The notes beneath the pieces are model-generated. The model worked only from the letters and a program-made list of their open reading frames with translations. It had not been told where the DNA came from and did no database searches. From Peptococcaceae bacterium (GTDB taxonomy: Bacteria > Bacillota > DSM-12270 > Thermacetogeniales > Thermacetogeniaceae): 64,000 nucleotides of DNA. The stretch's first letter is position 1. Every line of letters starts with the position of its first letter. The stretch is from contig JAHFCR010000006.1 in the NCBI GenBank assembly GCA_023249405.1, forward strand, positions 1 through 64,000, written 5' to 3'. Positions 1-8,349 of the stretch are shown here, one piece after another. The translations under genes and the position numbers were made by a program.

Positions 1-460
1 TGCGAACTATTACCTGCCCGACATGGACCACCTGATCAAGGAAAAGCTGCGCATCAAGCACTACCTCCGCTACATGGATGATCTCACGCTGCTGCACCAC
101 GACAGGGCATACCTGAAACACTGCCGGGTGGAGATAGAATGTCACCTGGCCGGAATCAGGCTCAAGCTGAACCCGAAGACGCAGATCTTCCCGCTCCGCC
201 AGGGAGTAGACTTTCTCGGTTTCCACACCTACCTGACGGAGACGGGAAAGGTGATCAGAAAGCTGCGCCGGGACAGCGTGCGGCGGATGAAAAGGAAGAT
301 CAGACATTTCAAGAGGGAGTTTGCCCGGGAAGGGATGATCTGCGGGGAACAGGTCCGGCAGTGCCTCGCTTCCTGGAGCGGTCACGCCGGGCATGGCGAC
401 ACCTATAACCTGCGGCGGAAATTGTTAGGAAAATTGATCTTGAGGAGGAATGGAGCATGA
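1..460 (+). CDS. Reverse transcriptase, C-terminal part (DGR-like), cut by window edge
   Basis: The reading frame is already open at base 2, so only the C-terminal ~152 residues are present. They include the catalytic palm motif RYMDD in a context typical of bacterial reverse transcriptases, preceded by a NYYLPDMDH segment resembling the ANxYLxxLD motif. It continues with the KLNPKTQIFPL and GVDFLGFHTYL motifs and ends with a thumb-like SWSGHAGHGDTYNLR segment. No maturase X domain or HNH nuclease follows, which argues against an ordinary group II intron protein. The stop overlaps the next start (ATGA), so the two genes are probably translationally coupled. The pairing with a C-type-lectin-like secreted protein suggests a diversity-generating retroelement. 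Retron or unclassified RTs remain possible because the N-terminus and any template repeat lie outside the window. Confidence 0.85.
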   Translation, partial: ANYYLPDMDHLIKEKLRIKHYLRYMDDLTLLHHDRAYLKHCRVEIECHLAGIRLKLNPKTQIFPLRQGVDFLGFHTYLTETGKVIRKLRRDSVRRMKRKIRHFKREFAREGMICGEQVRQCLASWSGHAGHGDTYNLRRKLLGKLILRRNGA

Positions 461-1578
461 AGAAACATGTCCAGCGGTTCGTTTACCTGTTGCTGGCCGT
501 GGTGCTGTTGGCAGGGGCCCTGCTTGCCTGGCCCGGAGGCGCCCGGGCGGGCGCACTGGAACCATTGTCGTCCCTGGCCCAGGGTGATACGGTGACCTTC
601 GCCGGTTACACCTGGATCGTGCTGGACCCCGGCACGGGCTACCTGCTGATGCAGGGTTCTTTGAGCTACCGGCAGTTTGATTCGAATGCCACCAACACGT
701 TTGATCCTACCAGTTCAACCAACGTTGCCTACTATCTCAAAAATACGTTTTACAATAGCCTGCCTACCGCTGATCGGGCATTGATCCAGACCTATCCCTG
801 GACCACCGGGAATGAAACCAACGAATCGTCAGGCAGCGTCGGTGCAAAGATCGGCCTGCTCAGTTACAGCGAATATAACACCTATCAAAGCGTTACCGGC
901 GTAGTAAATTCAAGTTATGATTGGTGGCTCCGCACTCCCTATTCTGGCCACTCCAGCGCCGTCTGTCTCGTGACTACCGGCGGCGGCCCGGACGTCGTCA
1001 ACGCCCTCAACGTCTACGCCGTCCGTCCCGCTTTGTATCTGAATCCTGGAATCTTGGTATCTGGCGGTCATGGAGGTGCCGTGATCGGAGGAGCATATGA
1101 AAGCGTTAGCGTATTGATCAATTCTGCTGCGGGTGGCACGGTTACGGGCGGGGGGGCATATACCGACGGAACTGCGGTGCAGGTTACGGCCACTCCCAAC
1201 AGCGGTTATGATTTCACTGGCTGGACAGATGCCAGCGGGACGCAGGTCAGCGCCGCCGCCTCGTACAGCTTCACGATGGGTACCGCGGCTACAACTCTGT
1301 CGGCCAACTTCCAGTCTATTCCGGTGATCACTGTAGTGAACGGTGTATCGTTTTCCGTGACCGTCAACGACACCGGCGGCACCCTGACCGGCACCAACAC
1401 CACTTACGGCACCCTGACGAGTATTGCCGGTGGCAATAACGGCAATGTCATCTCGGGCACCCTGAGCGGACTCTCGACCACCACTCCCACGGATATCCAC
1501 CTCGGGTCCGGCACGATCGAAGTCCAGGCCGTCAGTCCGCCCTCGACCACCCTGGACAAGTCCAGGTCGTTTTATTGA
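457..1578 (+). CDS. Secreted DUF6273/C-type-lectin-like protein, probable DGR target
   Basis: A 373-residue protein with a signal peptide (hydrophobic core ~8-26, then ARAGALEP). Residues ~40-200 match the DUF6273-type domain: GDTVTFAGYTWIVLD at its start, DWWLRTP before a variable-looking stretch, and AVRPALYLNP at its end. This fold is used by diversified ligand-binding proteins. A beta-rich bacterial repeat domain (TATPNSGYDFTGWTD, ~residues 220-290) and a Gly/Thr-rich tail follow. The start is supported by GAGGAGG at 442-448, and it overlaps the RT stop by 4 bp. The variable-looking part is internal rather than at the C-terminus, which is unusual for DGR targets. There is no SLH or sortase motif, so retention at the surface is unclear. 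The domain call is strong; diversification is inferred. Confidence 0.75.
   Translation: MKKHVQRFVYLLLAVVLLAGALLAWPGGARAGALEPLSSLAQGDTVTFAGYTWIVLDPGTGYLLMQGSLSYRQFDSNATNTFDPTSSTNVAYYLKNTFYNSLPTADRALIQTYPWTTGNETNESSGSVGAKIGLLSYSEYNTYQSVTGVVNSSYDWWLRTPYSGHSSAVCLVTTGGGPDVVNALNVYAVRPALYLNPGILVSGGHGGAVIGGAYESVSVLINSAAGGTVTGGGAYTDGTAVQVTATPNSGYDFTGWTDASGTQVSAAASYSFTMGTAATTLSANFQSIPVITVVNGVSFSVTVNDTGGTLTGTNTTYGTLTSIAGGNNGNVISGTLSGLSTTTPTDIHLGSGTIEVQAVSPPSTTLDKSRSFY
922..1050 (+). repeat. Candidate DGR variable repeat (VR)
   Basis: This segment encodes residues ~156-198, from WWLRTP to AVRPALYL. Between these conserved ends most codons end in C (GGC, CAC, TCC, AGC, GCC, GTC, CTC, ACC, GAC, AAC, TAC). 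That pattern would arise if a template rich in AAC codons had been mutated at its adenines. Many genes here also prefer C-ending codons, so the pattern is only suggestive. No near-identical template repeat was noticed elsewhere in the window. Confidence 0.4.
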
Positions 1579-1597
1579 GACCGGCGGGGGTGACAAT

Positions 1598-4189
1598 ATG
1601 ATGAAGCGAGTAAGGCCCCAACTGTGGAAAGTGCTGCCGGTGCTCTTTGTGCTCGGCCTGTTCGGATTCCTGGCTCATCCGGCATACGCCGGCAACGCCC
1701 CGTCCTCGGACGTCTTGGTGCAATGCGACAGCAGCGGCGTGGTCACGAACAATACGGTAGTCAGCAGTGTGTACCTGCCGATTGCGGCCGATACTTCCGG
1801 GAATTTCTACCTGACCAGCGTGGATGCCGCCGTCTATTCGGGAAGTGAAAGCAACTTCGACACCTTCGTCACGGAACAGGACGGCTTCAGCAGCACCCGG
1901 CTGCAGATCGGCCTGGGCGCCGTCACCCACTACGACTCCGGCACGATCTACGAGATCGAGTTCCGCGGCCACTACGGCGTCGTTGGCTCAGCCGCCCAGA
2001 ACATTACAGAGGACTGGCAGGATTCAGGGCTCTATTTCGAGCCGGTGCTGCCCCTGTCCAGCGACGCCACCCTGGCCAGCTTGCTCGGCCAGGCGATCAG
2101 CGCCACCGGCGGAACGGGATCTTCTACTTCCGACCCGAAACTGGCGACCATCAACGTGGCGAACTCCGATTCCTCTGTGGCATCTGGCAACATCGTCGCC
2201 GATGATTCCAACGCCACGGTGACCTTCTACGGCACCGACAGCAGCTTCACCACTCCCGAGACGGGCAGTGTCAGCCTGACGGCCGGCGGGGAGACCAGCG
2301 TCTATATCAAGGTCGTGCCGCAGGACACAACCACCACACTCTATTACGAGGTGACCATAGACCGGGCGGCATCCCTGTCCAGCGCCAGAGATATCCTGAC
2401 CTTCAGCGTTGCCGGCCAGGTGGGCTCCTCGCTGATCGACACGGCCAGCCACACCGTCACCTTCTACATGCCGTCCGGGACCAGCGTGAACTCATTGGCG
2501 CCGGTGATCACGGTATCATCATCCGCCACGGTCTCCCCAGCGTCGGGAACAGCGGGGAACTTCACCAACCCGGTGACCTACACCGTCACCGCCCAGGACA
2601 GCTCGACCCAGAACTGGACGGTCACCTGCACGGTGCAGCAGCCCGGCAGTCCCGTTCTCCAGGGCATCACTCCCTCTTCCGGGCTGGCAGGCGCCAACGT
2701 GACGCTCAGCGGATCCAATTTCGGCTCGGTGGCCGGCGCAGTCTATTTCACCCAGAGCGGCAGCCAGCATGTGGTGGCCGGCAGCAGCTGGTCCGACTCC
2801 GGCGCCCAGGCAACCGTGCCAATGAGTCTCTCGCCCGGAAGCGTCAGCGTGGCTGTCTACAACGTAGCCTCCGGCCTGAGCAACCCACTGACGTTCACGG
2901 TCACCACCCAGACGCAGCACCCGGCGGCGCCTACGATCAGCCCGGGCACCGGAACCTACTCCTCGGCCCAGACAGTCACCATCGGCAATATCCCCACCGG
3001 GGACACCGCCTACTACACCACGGGCAGTACCGGCCCGACACTCTCCAGCACGCCGTACACCGGCGCTTTCACCGTGAGCCGGACAGAAACGGTCACGGCG
3101 GGGGTCTACGACACTGCGGGGGGCTGGAGCAGCTTCACCAGCGCCACGTTTACCATCAGCACCAGCAGCAGCAGCGGTGGTGGCGGTACCTCGCACCCGG
3201 TCAACAACACCGGCACGGCCACGCTCACCCCTGCCACCGGTGGGACAGTCTCGCTGGGCAGCGATGTCTCGGTTACCATCCCCAAGGGCGTCCTGGCAGG
3301 GGATACTTCCGTAGCGGTGGCGGTGACCGAGGATCCCTCGCCCCCGGCCGCGCCATCCGGGTTCATGCTGCTGGGCAGCGTCTACCAGTTCACCGTGGGC
3401 GGAGCGAGTCACTACACCTTCGGCGGTGCAGTCACCATCGCCATCTCCTTCGACCCGGCCAAGCTGCCGGCTGGTCAGGCCCCGACTGTCTACTACTACG
3501 ATGACGCCAAGGGCCAATGGGTGGACATCGGGGGCACGGTGAACTGGACGAACGACACGATCACGGTAAGCGTCAACCACTTCACTGAGTTTGCCGTGCT
3601 CGCCACCAAGAGCGCAGAGTCAACGGCTACCGCATCCACATCAACAACCTTCTCCGACGTCTCTACATCCTACTGGGCCTACAGTGCCATCGGCAGTTTG
3701 AGTTCCAGGGGCATCGTTTCCGGTTACCCGGACGGCAGCTTCAAACCAAGCGCCAAGATCACCAGGGCGGAGTTCGCCGCCATGCTTGTTAAAGCCCTCG
3801 GACTGAACGTTGGAACTACCGGCAGCTTCACAGACGTCGCATCCGGTGACTGGTGTTACAGCTCCGTCAATGCTGCCGTCTATGCAGGACTGGTCTCCGG
3901 CATGGGTGATCACCTGTTTGCTCCGGGCGCCCTGATCACCAGGGAGCAGATGGCCGTGATGGTCGCCAAGGCTCTGGGGAGCAAGGCTCCTGCCGTCACT
4001 GGGACCGAACTGAACGCCTTCAGCGACAGGCCGGATGTCAGCAGTTGGGCGATCACCGGCATGGAAGAGGCTGTGAAGGCGGGTATCGTCAGCGGTACCA
4101 CCGCCAACACGCTCGCTCCCCTGGCTAACGCCACTAGAGCCCAGGCGGCGGCGATGGTCTACAAGCTGCTCAGTGTCTTGGGCAAGTAA
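1598..4189 (+). CDS. Secreted multidomain S-layer (SLH) surface protein
   Basis: An 863-residue exported protein. The signal peptide ends near HPAYA-GN (~31). Beta-sandwich regions follow: a cadherin-like/DUF5018-like stretch (~170-345), an IPT/TIG domain beginning LQGITPSSGLAGANVTLSG (~350-440), a chitobiase C-terminal-like domain with PGTGTYSSAQTVTI (~445-525), and a ZU5-like segment (IPKGVLAGDTSV, ~560-665). Three SLH repeats (~685-860) carry motifs such as YPDGSFKPSAKITRAEFA and should anchor the protein to pyruvylated wall polymer. The start is set by GGGGGTGA just upstream. It lies 19 bp after the lectin-like gene and may be cotranscribed with it as structural partner or anchor. Its binding function is unknown. 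Most ORFs on the other strand here are GC-driven shadows. Confidence 0.85.
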   Translation: MMKRVRPQLWKVLPVLFVLGLFGFLAHPAYAGNAPSSDVLVQCDSSGVVTNNTVVSSVYLPIAADTSGNFYLTSVDAAVYSGSESNFDTFVTEQDGFSSTRLQIGLGAVTHYDSGTIYEIEFRGHYGVVGSAAQNITEDWQDSGLYFEPVLPLSSDATLASLLGQAISATGGTGSSTSDPKLATINVANSDSSVASGNIVADDSNATVTFYGTDSSFTTPETGSVSLTAGGETSVYIKVVPQDTTTTLYYEVTIDRAASLSSARDILTFSVAGQVGSSLIDTASHTVTFYMPSGTSVNSLAPVITVSSSATVSPASGTAGNFTNPVTYTVTAQDSSTQNWTVTCTVQQPGSPVLQGITPSSGLAGANVTLSGSNFGSVAGAVYFTQSGSQHVVAGSSWSDSGAQATVPMSLSPGSVSVAVYNVASGLSNPLTFTVTTQTQHPAAPTISPGTGTYSSAQTVTIGNIPTGDTAYYTTGSTGPTLSSTPYTGAFTVSRTETVTAGVYDTAGGWSSFTSATFTISTSSSSGGGGTSHPVNNTGTATLTPATGGTVSLGSDVSVTIPKGVLAGDTSVAVAVTEDPSPPAAPSGFMLLGSVYQFTVGGASHYTFGGAVTIAISFDPAKLPAGQAPTVYYYDDAKGQWVDIGGTVNWTNDTITVSVNHFTEFAVLATKSAESTATASTSTTFSDVSTSYWAYSAIGSLSSRGIVSGYPDGSFKPSAKITRAEFAAMLVKALGLNVGTTGSFTDVASGDWCYSSVNAAVYAGLVSGMGDHLFAPGALITREQMAVMVAKALGSKAPAVTGTELNAFSDRPDVSSWAITGMEEAVKAGIVSGTTANTLAPLANATRAQAAAMVYKLLSVLGK

Positions 4190-4253
4190 TTCCGTATAGG
4201 CGCTGCAAGGATGATGCCGTTGAAAGCTCACGCTACGGCACTCAATGGTGAGG

Positions 4254-4288
4254 CAAGGCAGCTTTGGATAAACTCCAAAGCTGCCTTG
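4254..4288. terminator. Perfect 14-bp hairpin after the surface-protein gene
   Basis: CAAGGCAGCTTTGG and CCAAAGCTGCCTTG form a perfect stem with a 7-nt loop, 65 bp after the stop. No T-run follows on the plus strand, so it is a likely but not canonical terminator. Confidence 0.6.
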
Positions 4289-4391
4289 TAAGTTAAAGTG
4301 CCCAAGCAACTGACAAAATATTTACTTTCCATATTCATAGGGAAAAATCAACACGATATGACGAATAGCCAAAAAATATTCACCAAGAATA

Positions 4392-4442
4392 TTGACAATT
4401 GGATCTATCTATGTAATAATGGTTACATTATAATAATTATTG
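4392..4442 (+). promoter_or_regulatory. Promoter with PerR box upstream of perR-rubrerythrin
   Basis: TTGACA at 4392-4397 is followed at ~16-17 bp by a -10-like TAATAA/AATAAT. Immediately downstream, TTATAATAATTATTG (4428-4442) matches the PerR box consensus TTATAATNATTATAA at 13 of 15 positions. This predicts peroxide-responsive autoregulation of the operon. Confidence 0.7.
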
Positions 4443-4459
4443 TTGATTAGGTGGGTATC

Positions 4460-4891
4460 ATGGATGAGATCCGGATGCTATTTAAGCAGAAGGGCCTGAG
4501 GGCCACCCCCCAACGGGAAGCGATCTTCCGGGTGCTTGCCGGCAGCAAGGCCCACCCCAATGCCGAGCAGGTCTATCAGCAGGTACGGCAAACCTTCTCC
4601 TCCATCAGTTTTACCACCGTCTATAAAACCATGCAGACCCTGGAGGAAGCGGGGCTGCTGCAGCGATTCAACACGGGCGCCAACGTCTACCGTTACGACG
4701 CCAACGTTCATCCGCACCCCCATTTTATCTGCCTGAACTGCGGGAGAGTGGATGACCTGAAGGAGTTTCCGGCCGACCTCAATGATTACTTAGAGAGCGC
4801 GGCCAGGTCCACTCCCAATCGATTGAGGTTTGTCAATCTGCATTTTTTCGGTTACTGCCCACAATGTGCGCCAGGTAACCAAGATCAATAA
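4460..4891 (+). CDS. perR: Fur-family peroxide regulator, PerR-like
   Basis: A 143-residue Fur-family repressor. The winged-helix part contains LRATPQREAIF and SFTTVYKTMQTL. The metal-binding part has HPHPHFICLNCGRVDDL and ends with FGYCPQC, giving the two CxxC pairs of the structural zinc site. The ATG at 4460 is preferred over the upstream GTG because AGGTGGG lies just before it. The PerR box in the promoter and the rubrerythrin gene 21 bp downstream favour PerR over Fur or Zur. In PerR, histidine oxidation by peroxide at the iron site releases DNA; the residues visible here are compatible with that but do not prove it. Confidence 0.85.
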   Translation: MDEIRMLFKQKGLRATPQREAIFRVLAGSKAHPNAEQVYQQVRQTFSSISFTTVYKTMQTLEEAGLLQRFNTGANVYRYDANVHPHPHFICLNCGRVDDLKEFPADLNDYLESAARSTPNRLRFVNLHFFGYCPQCAPGNQDQ

Positions 4892-4912
4892 AAAACCAAA
4901 GGAGGCAAGCAA

Positions 4913-5332
4913 ATGGATGAGTTGAGCAACGAGGCCAAAGTAGGTATCTGCAAGGGAACGGAGCTGGAGAACGACGTAGCGATGGAGTTTCGAGGCGAAA
5001 CCTGGGAAGTGGGAGCATATCTGGCGATGGCCCGGCAGGCACAGCGCGAGGGTTTGCCGGAGGCGGCCCGGGTGCTGGAGTCCATCGCCCTGGAAGAAGC
5101 CTGGCACGCCGCCCATTTCGCCGAGCTTAACGGTGTCATCTCCGAGAGTACCAAGGAAAATATCGAGAAGATGCTCAAAGGCGAACGTCAGGCAAACGTC
5201 GGCAAGAGGAAGGCTGCCATCAAGGCCAGAGAGCTGGGGAGCGATCACGCCAGCGACATCCTGAACGAATCTTCCCGCGACGAGGCCCGGCACGCCCATG
5301 CCTTGGAAGGCTTACTGAAGCGCTATTTCTAA
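4913..5332 (+). CDS. Rubrerythrin-type diiron protein without rubredoxin domain
   Basis: A 139-residue ferritin-like four-helix protein. Helix motifs carry the expected diiron ligands: [35 protein letters not shown] and [18 protein letters not shown]. The C-terminal rubredoxin CxxC module of classical rubrerythrin is absent, so electrons must come from another protein. It likely reduces peroxide in the cytoplasm of an anaerobe. The RBS AAAGGAGG sits just upstream, and the gene is second in the perR operon, which ends at a strong terminator at 5370. Confidence 0.88.
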   Translation: MDELSNEAKVGICKGTELENDVAMEFRGETWEVGAYLAMARQAQREGLPEAARVLESIALEEAWHAAHFAELNGVISESTKENIEKMLKGERQANVGKRKAAIKARELGSDHASDILNESSRDEARHAHALEGLLKRYF

Positions 5333-5369
5333 GCAGACCTGATGGATGTAAGATCACAGTGGCAACAAC

Positions 5370-5407
5370 AAATGCCCTCTTATCTCATCAAAGACAAGAG
5401 GGCATTT
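5370..5407 (+). terminator. Intrinsic terminator of perR-rubrerythrin operon
   Basis: AAATGCCCTCTT and AAGAGGGCATTT form a perfect 12-bp stem with a 14-nt loop, followed by further Ts. Confidence 0.9.
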
Positions 5408-5431
5408 TTACGTTTCAGTAGGCCTAGGGCC

Positions 5432-7279
5432 TTAACCTAAAGGAAAATTCAGGCAGGATGCGAACAGGTGGCTGAAGTTCGGATAGGCGCTGAGTTCCAC
5501 ATACTCGGTAAAGTCGGCGATCATCCCTGCCCGCCGGTATTCACTGCGCGACAGCAATGCGGCCTTGGCCCCGGCTCCGGCGGCATTGCCAACAGGCCTC
5601 ACCCGGCTCTCCAGTGCCTGGGGAATCAGGCCAATGGCGCAGGCGCTATGGGGGTCGAGGTAATTACCGAAGGCGCCTGCCAACAGTACCTCTGCCACTG
5701 CATCGAGGTCGCAGCCGAGACGTTCCAAGAGCACCTGGATCCCGGCAGCAATGGCCCCCTTGGCCAACTGCAGCTCCCGGATGTCTCCCTGGGTGATCAT
5801 GATCGGGCGGCCGTCTACCGTCTCCGGTGCAGTTGCCAGCACAAAGGCCTTGACGCCGCTTTCCAGCTTCACGCTCCGATCGGCATAACGTTCCGCCTCC
5901 GCCGTCAACTGATCCGGAGATAGAATCCGTCCCCTGAAATCCATAATACCCTGCTGCAGGAGTCCGGCTACCGCATCCAACAGGCCTGACCCGCAGATGC
6001 CCTGAGCCCGGCCGCCTCCGATAACGGTGAATTTCAAGCCGTCATCGAAACGCACGTGATCGATCGCCCCGATCGTGCCGCGCATGCCGCCACTGATCTG
6101 GGAGCCTTCAAAGGCAGGCCCGGCCGCTGTGGAGCAGGCAACCAGGCGTTCCTTGGAGCCCAATACAATCTCCCCATTGGTGCCGATATCGATCGCCAGT
6201 TTAATGCCCTCGCTCCAATCGAGGTCTGTGGCCAGCAGCACCCCTACCGTGTCCGCCCCTACATAACCCGCAATATTGGGCAGGGCGTAGATCATACCGG
6301 CCGGGTTAACCTGCAGTCCCAATTCCCTCGCAGTCAATACCATCGGCTGTTGGAGCACGGGGATGTAGGGCGCCAGGGCCAGATTCCCGGGGTTGATCCC
6401 CAGGAACAGGTGGTGCATGGTGGTGTTTCCGACCACGGAGACAGTATAGATATCCTCGCGTTGCATTCCCGCCTGTCCGGCCGCCTCACCGATCAGGCCG
6501 TTAAGTTCCGAAATGATGGCCTCATGCAGTTCCGATAGACCGCCCTCTTCATGCGATGCAAAAGCGATGCGGGTGATCACATCAGCGCCGTACCTGGTCT
6601 GGGGGTTTAAAGCCGATACTGCGGCTAGCTCCTGTCCCGTTCGGAGATCCAACAAATAACCGACCACAGTGGTGGTCCCGATGTCAAAGGCGATCCCCAA
6701 CAGTCTGTCTGTGGTGTTTAGCGGTTCCACGCCCCATATTTTTTCCTGATCTGCCAGCACCGTAACGCGCCAGTTTGCCGCCCTGAGAGTTTGAGGCAGT
6801 GCACGCAACAGTTCCAGGGCAGGCTTGTCCCCAGCCGTTAGTCCGGCCTGTTCGGTTGAGTCGCGCAGGTGCTCCCAATCAGGTTGCTGGTGCTGCAAGT
6901 CCGGGGGGTCCATTTCCAGGTAAATCTTATTCAAATGAGGCTCCAGCCTGATCTGTTTTTCTACCGCCGCGATCAGGATCTGGTGTTTTGGGGTGGTCAC
7001 GTAGGGAAGCTCCACCACCGTATCTCCGGTGATCCTGGCCAGACAGGCCAACCGGAAGTCCTTAGCCAATGATTCCTCATCCAAAAGTTCCTGCTCCGCC
7101 GGAGTTGGCGCTACCGCTCCCGTCGGGATCTGCAGGCGGCATTTGCCGCACTTGCCCCGCCCCCCGCACGGAAAATCAAATTCGAACCCGGCCAGGTTGA
7201 TCGCATCCTTGACCGTGATCCCCGGGGAGACATAGATCTCCTGATTGACTGGTTGAAAGGTCACTTTGCAGCGCTTCAA
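5432..7279 (-). CDS. RACo-like [2Fe-2S]/ASKHA corrinoid activation protein
   Basis: A 615-residue protein. The N-terminal plant-type ferredoxin domain has CGGRGKCGKC (~38-47) plus a later cysteine (LACLA, ~79), the [2Fe-2S] ligand set. After a linker, residues ~190-600 form the actin-like ASKHA ATPase (DUF4445) with AFDIGTTTVVGYL, SVVGNTTMHHLF, AIDIGTNGEIVLG and LLAGAFGNYLDP. Family members use ATP to reductively reactivate Co(II) corrinoid proteins of methyltransferase systems. No methyltransferase operon is adjacent; the only corrinoid protein in this window is the decayed gene at 44.4 kb. Transcribed alone, convergent with rubrerythrin. The exact partner is unknown. Confidence 0.85.
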   Translation of the reverse strand: MKRCKVTFQPVNQEIYVSPGITVKDAINLAGFEFDFPCGGRGKCGKCRLQIPTGAVAPTPAEQELLDEESLAKDFRLACLARITGDTVVELPYVTTPKHQILIAAVEKQIRLEPHLNKIYLEMDPPDLQHQQPDWEHLRDSTEQAGLTAGDKPALELLRALPQTLRAANWRVTVLADQEKIWGVEPLNTTDRLLGIAFDIGTTTVVGYLLDLRTGQELAAVSALNPQTRYGADVITRIAFASHEEGGLSELHEAIISELNGLIGEAAGQAGMQREDIYTVSVVGNTTMHHLFLGINPGNLALAPYIPVLQQPMVLTARELGLQVNPAGMIYALPNIAGYVGADTVGVLLATDLDWSEGIKLAIDIGTNGEIVLGSKERLVACSTAAGPAFEGSQISGGMRGTIGAIDHVRFDDGLKFTVIGGGRAQGICGSGLLDAVAGLLQQGIMDFRGRILSPDQLTAEAERYADRSVKLESGVKAFVLATAPETVDGRPIMITQGDIRELQLAKGAIAAGIQVLLERLGCDLDAVAEVLLAGAFGNYLDPHSACAIGLIPQALESRVRPVGNAAGAGAKAALLSRSEYRRAGMIADFTEYVELSAYPNFSHLFASCLNFPLG

Positions 7280-7352
7280 AAGACTTCACTCCTGCCTTTG
7301 GCATTTACAACACATTAAATAATAACACGAGGAGAGCGATAATAAAAATAAT

Positions 7353-7377
7353 AAAAAAACACTGCCTTTACGCAGTG
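7353..7377 (-). terminator. Terminator of the gerP-like/hsp20 operon
   Basis: Read on the minus strand, CACTGC-GTAAAG-GCAGTG is followed by a run of seven Ts. It lies just after the stop of the last GerP-like gene. Confidence 0.85.
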
Positions 7378-7412
7378 CGGTAAAAGTCGATCGAGAGCGA
7401 GCCGCCCGACCG

Positions 7413-7670
7413 TCAAACAGCCTCGATGTTGCTTCCCAAAGCAGGACTCTGGCCACCGGCATTGGGCAGGTTGAAATCAATGAGGTCGCAGTCGTTGACA
7501 ATATTCACGCCCGAGGGAACGAGGTTAAAATTGCCGTTCACCTGAGCAATGTTATCATTGCCCTTGGTGAATAGGGTCCAGGCATTCTGCACCTGCTTGC
7601 CCTGGTTCAGGCTGGAGTTGTTACGGATCTCTCCGATCTGGATGGCCCCTACCCACACCCATACAGCCAT
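7413..7670 (-). CDS. GerPA/GerPF-family spore germination protein (third copy)
   Basis: An ~85-residue protein with the GerPA/GerPF pattern: VGAIQIGEIRNNSSLNQG at the start, a central TLFTKGNDNIAQVNGNFN, and a final NDCDLIDFNL. GerP proteins sit in the spore coat and help germinants reach their receptors. The ATG at 7670 is preferred over an upstream TTG because AAAGG is well spaced from it. It is the last gene of an operon with two paralogs and an Hsp20 gene and is followed by a strong terminator. Identity between the copies is modest, so they are probably not interchangeable. Confidence 0.7.
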   Translation of the reverse strand: MAVWVWVGAIQIGEIRNNSSLNQGKQVQNAWTLFTKGNDNIAQVNGNFNLVPSGVNIVNDCDLIDFNLPNAGGQSPALGSNIEAV

Positions 7671-7735
7671 GTCGCACAACCTTTCAATCCTTTTACTTCC
7701 TTCAGAACTTTAATCATAGAAAATAACAGGCTTAT

Positions 7736-8014
7736 TTATACCCCGTCATTAGGGATCGACACGCCTTTTGACGGTGCTCCAGCCTGCCGATCGTTACAGT
7801 CGGCCGTGCACACCTGGACGTCGATACCGTCCGGATCGCTCAGATAATTGAGCCTGCTGGCGACCATGTTGGCATCGCCATTGACTCGTCCCAGGGAATA
7901 GTTGACCTTGGAGTGGGATCTCCAGCCGGGTAAAACATTATCGCCATTCAATGAATTGGCGTTATTCCTGATCTCGTTGATCTGCACCTGACCGATGATG
8001 ATCTCAGTTTTCAT
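7736..8014 (-). CDS. GerPA/GerPF-family spore germination protein (second copy)
   Basis: A 92-residue protein with the same pattern as its neighbours: IIIGQVQINEIRNNANSLNG, then RSHSKVNYSLGRVNGDAN and YLSDPDGIDVQ. The C-terminal ~25 residues add two cysteines (CTADCND), possibly for coat crosslinking or metal binding. The ATG overlaps the end of the upstream gene by 11 bp, with GGAGGATAGGG as RBS, so translation is probably coupled. The family assignment rests on the GD...SK...NGD...DPDxID spacing. Function is inferred from the family. Confidence 0.75.
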   Translation of the reverse strand: MKTEIIIGQVQINEIRNNANSLNGDNVLPGWRSHSKVNYSLGRVNGDANMVASRLNYLSDPDGIDVQVCTADCNDRQAGAPSKGVSIPNDGV

Positions 8015-8285
8015 CCCTATCCTCCGCCAGCCAGCTTCCTTCTCCCTCGGGGGGTTTCAATTCCGGCGGCTCATTGATGATCATGTCTAACAGATCGGGG
8101 TCCTCGACCATACTGACCAGATCGGCAATGGCAGCCCGGTCGCCGTTCAGGCGGCCAAACCCGCTGTTGGCCTTGGCATAGGTGCGCCAGTCGAAGAAAT
8201 AGTTGTTGCCGATGGCCACCGCCGAACCTGTGTCCACATCGGCAATACGCACGATGTTGATGTTGATGGTGAATTCCCTGGGCAC
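8004..8285 (-). CDS. GerPA/GerPF-family spore germination protein (first copy)
   Basis: About 93 residues. It starts at GTG 8285 (AAGGGGTGG upstream); an upstream TTG at 8309 is possible but has no clear RBS. It shows TININIVRIADVDTGSAVA, YAKANSGFGRLNGDRA and VEDPDLLDMI, the same spacing as the two downstream copies, followed by an acidic, proline-rich tail. Three consecutive divergent copies suggest that a multi-subunit coat assembly, like the Bacillus gerP operon, has been rebuilt here from paralogs. Confidence 0.7.
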   Translation of the reverse strand: MPREFTININIVRIADVDTGSAVAIGNNYFFDWRTYAKANSGFGRLNGDRAAIADLVSMVEDPDLLDMIINEPPELKPPEGEGSWLAEDRDEN

Positions 8286-8349
8286 AAGCACCCACCCCTT
8301 GCCGGACAACCATATATTTTCAGCCGTGCATAAAACCCGGTTGGGCGCC

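Noticed and set aside
910-1596. Long minus-strand frame opposite the lectin-like gene
   Set aside because: A shadow of the GC-rich plus-strand gene; no homology.
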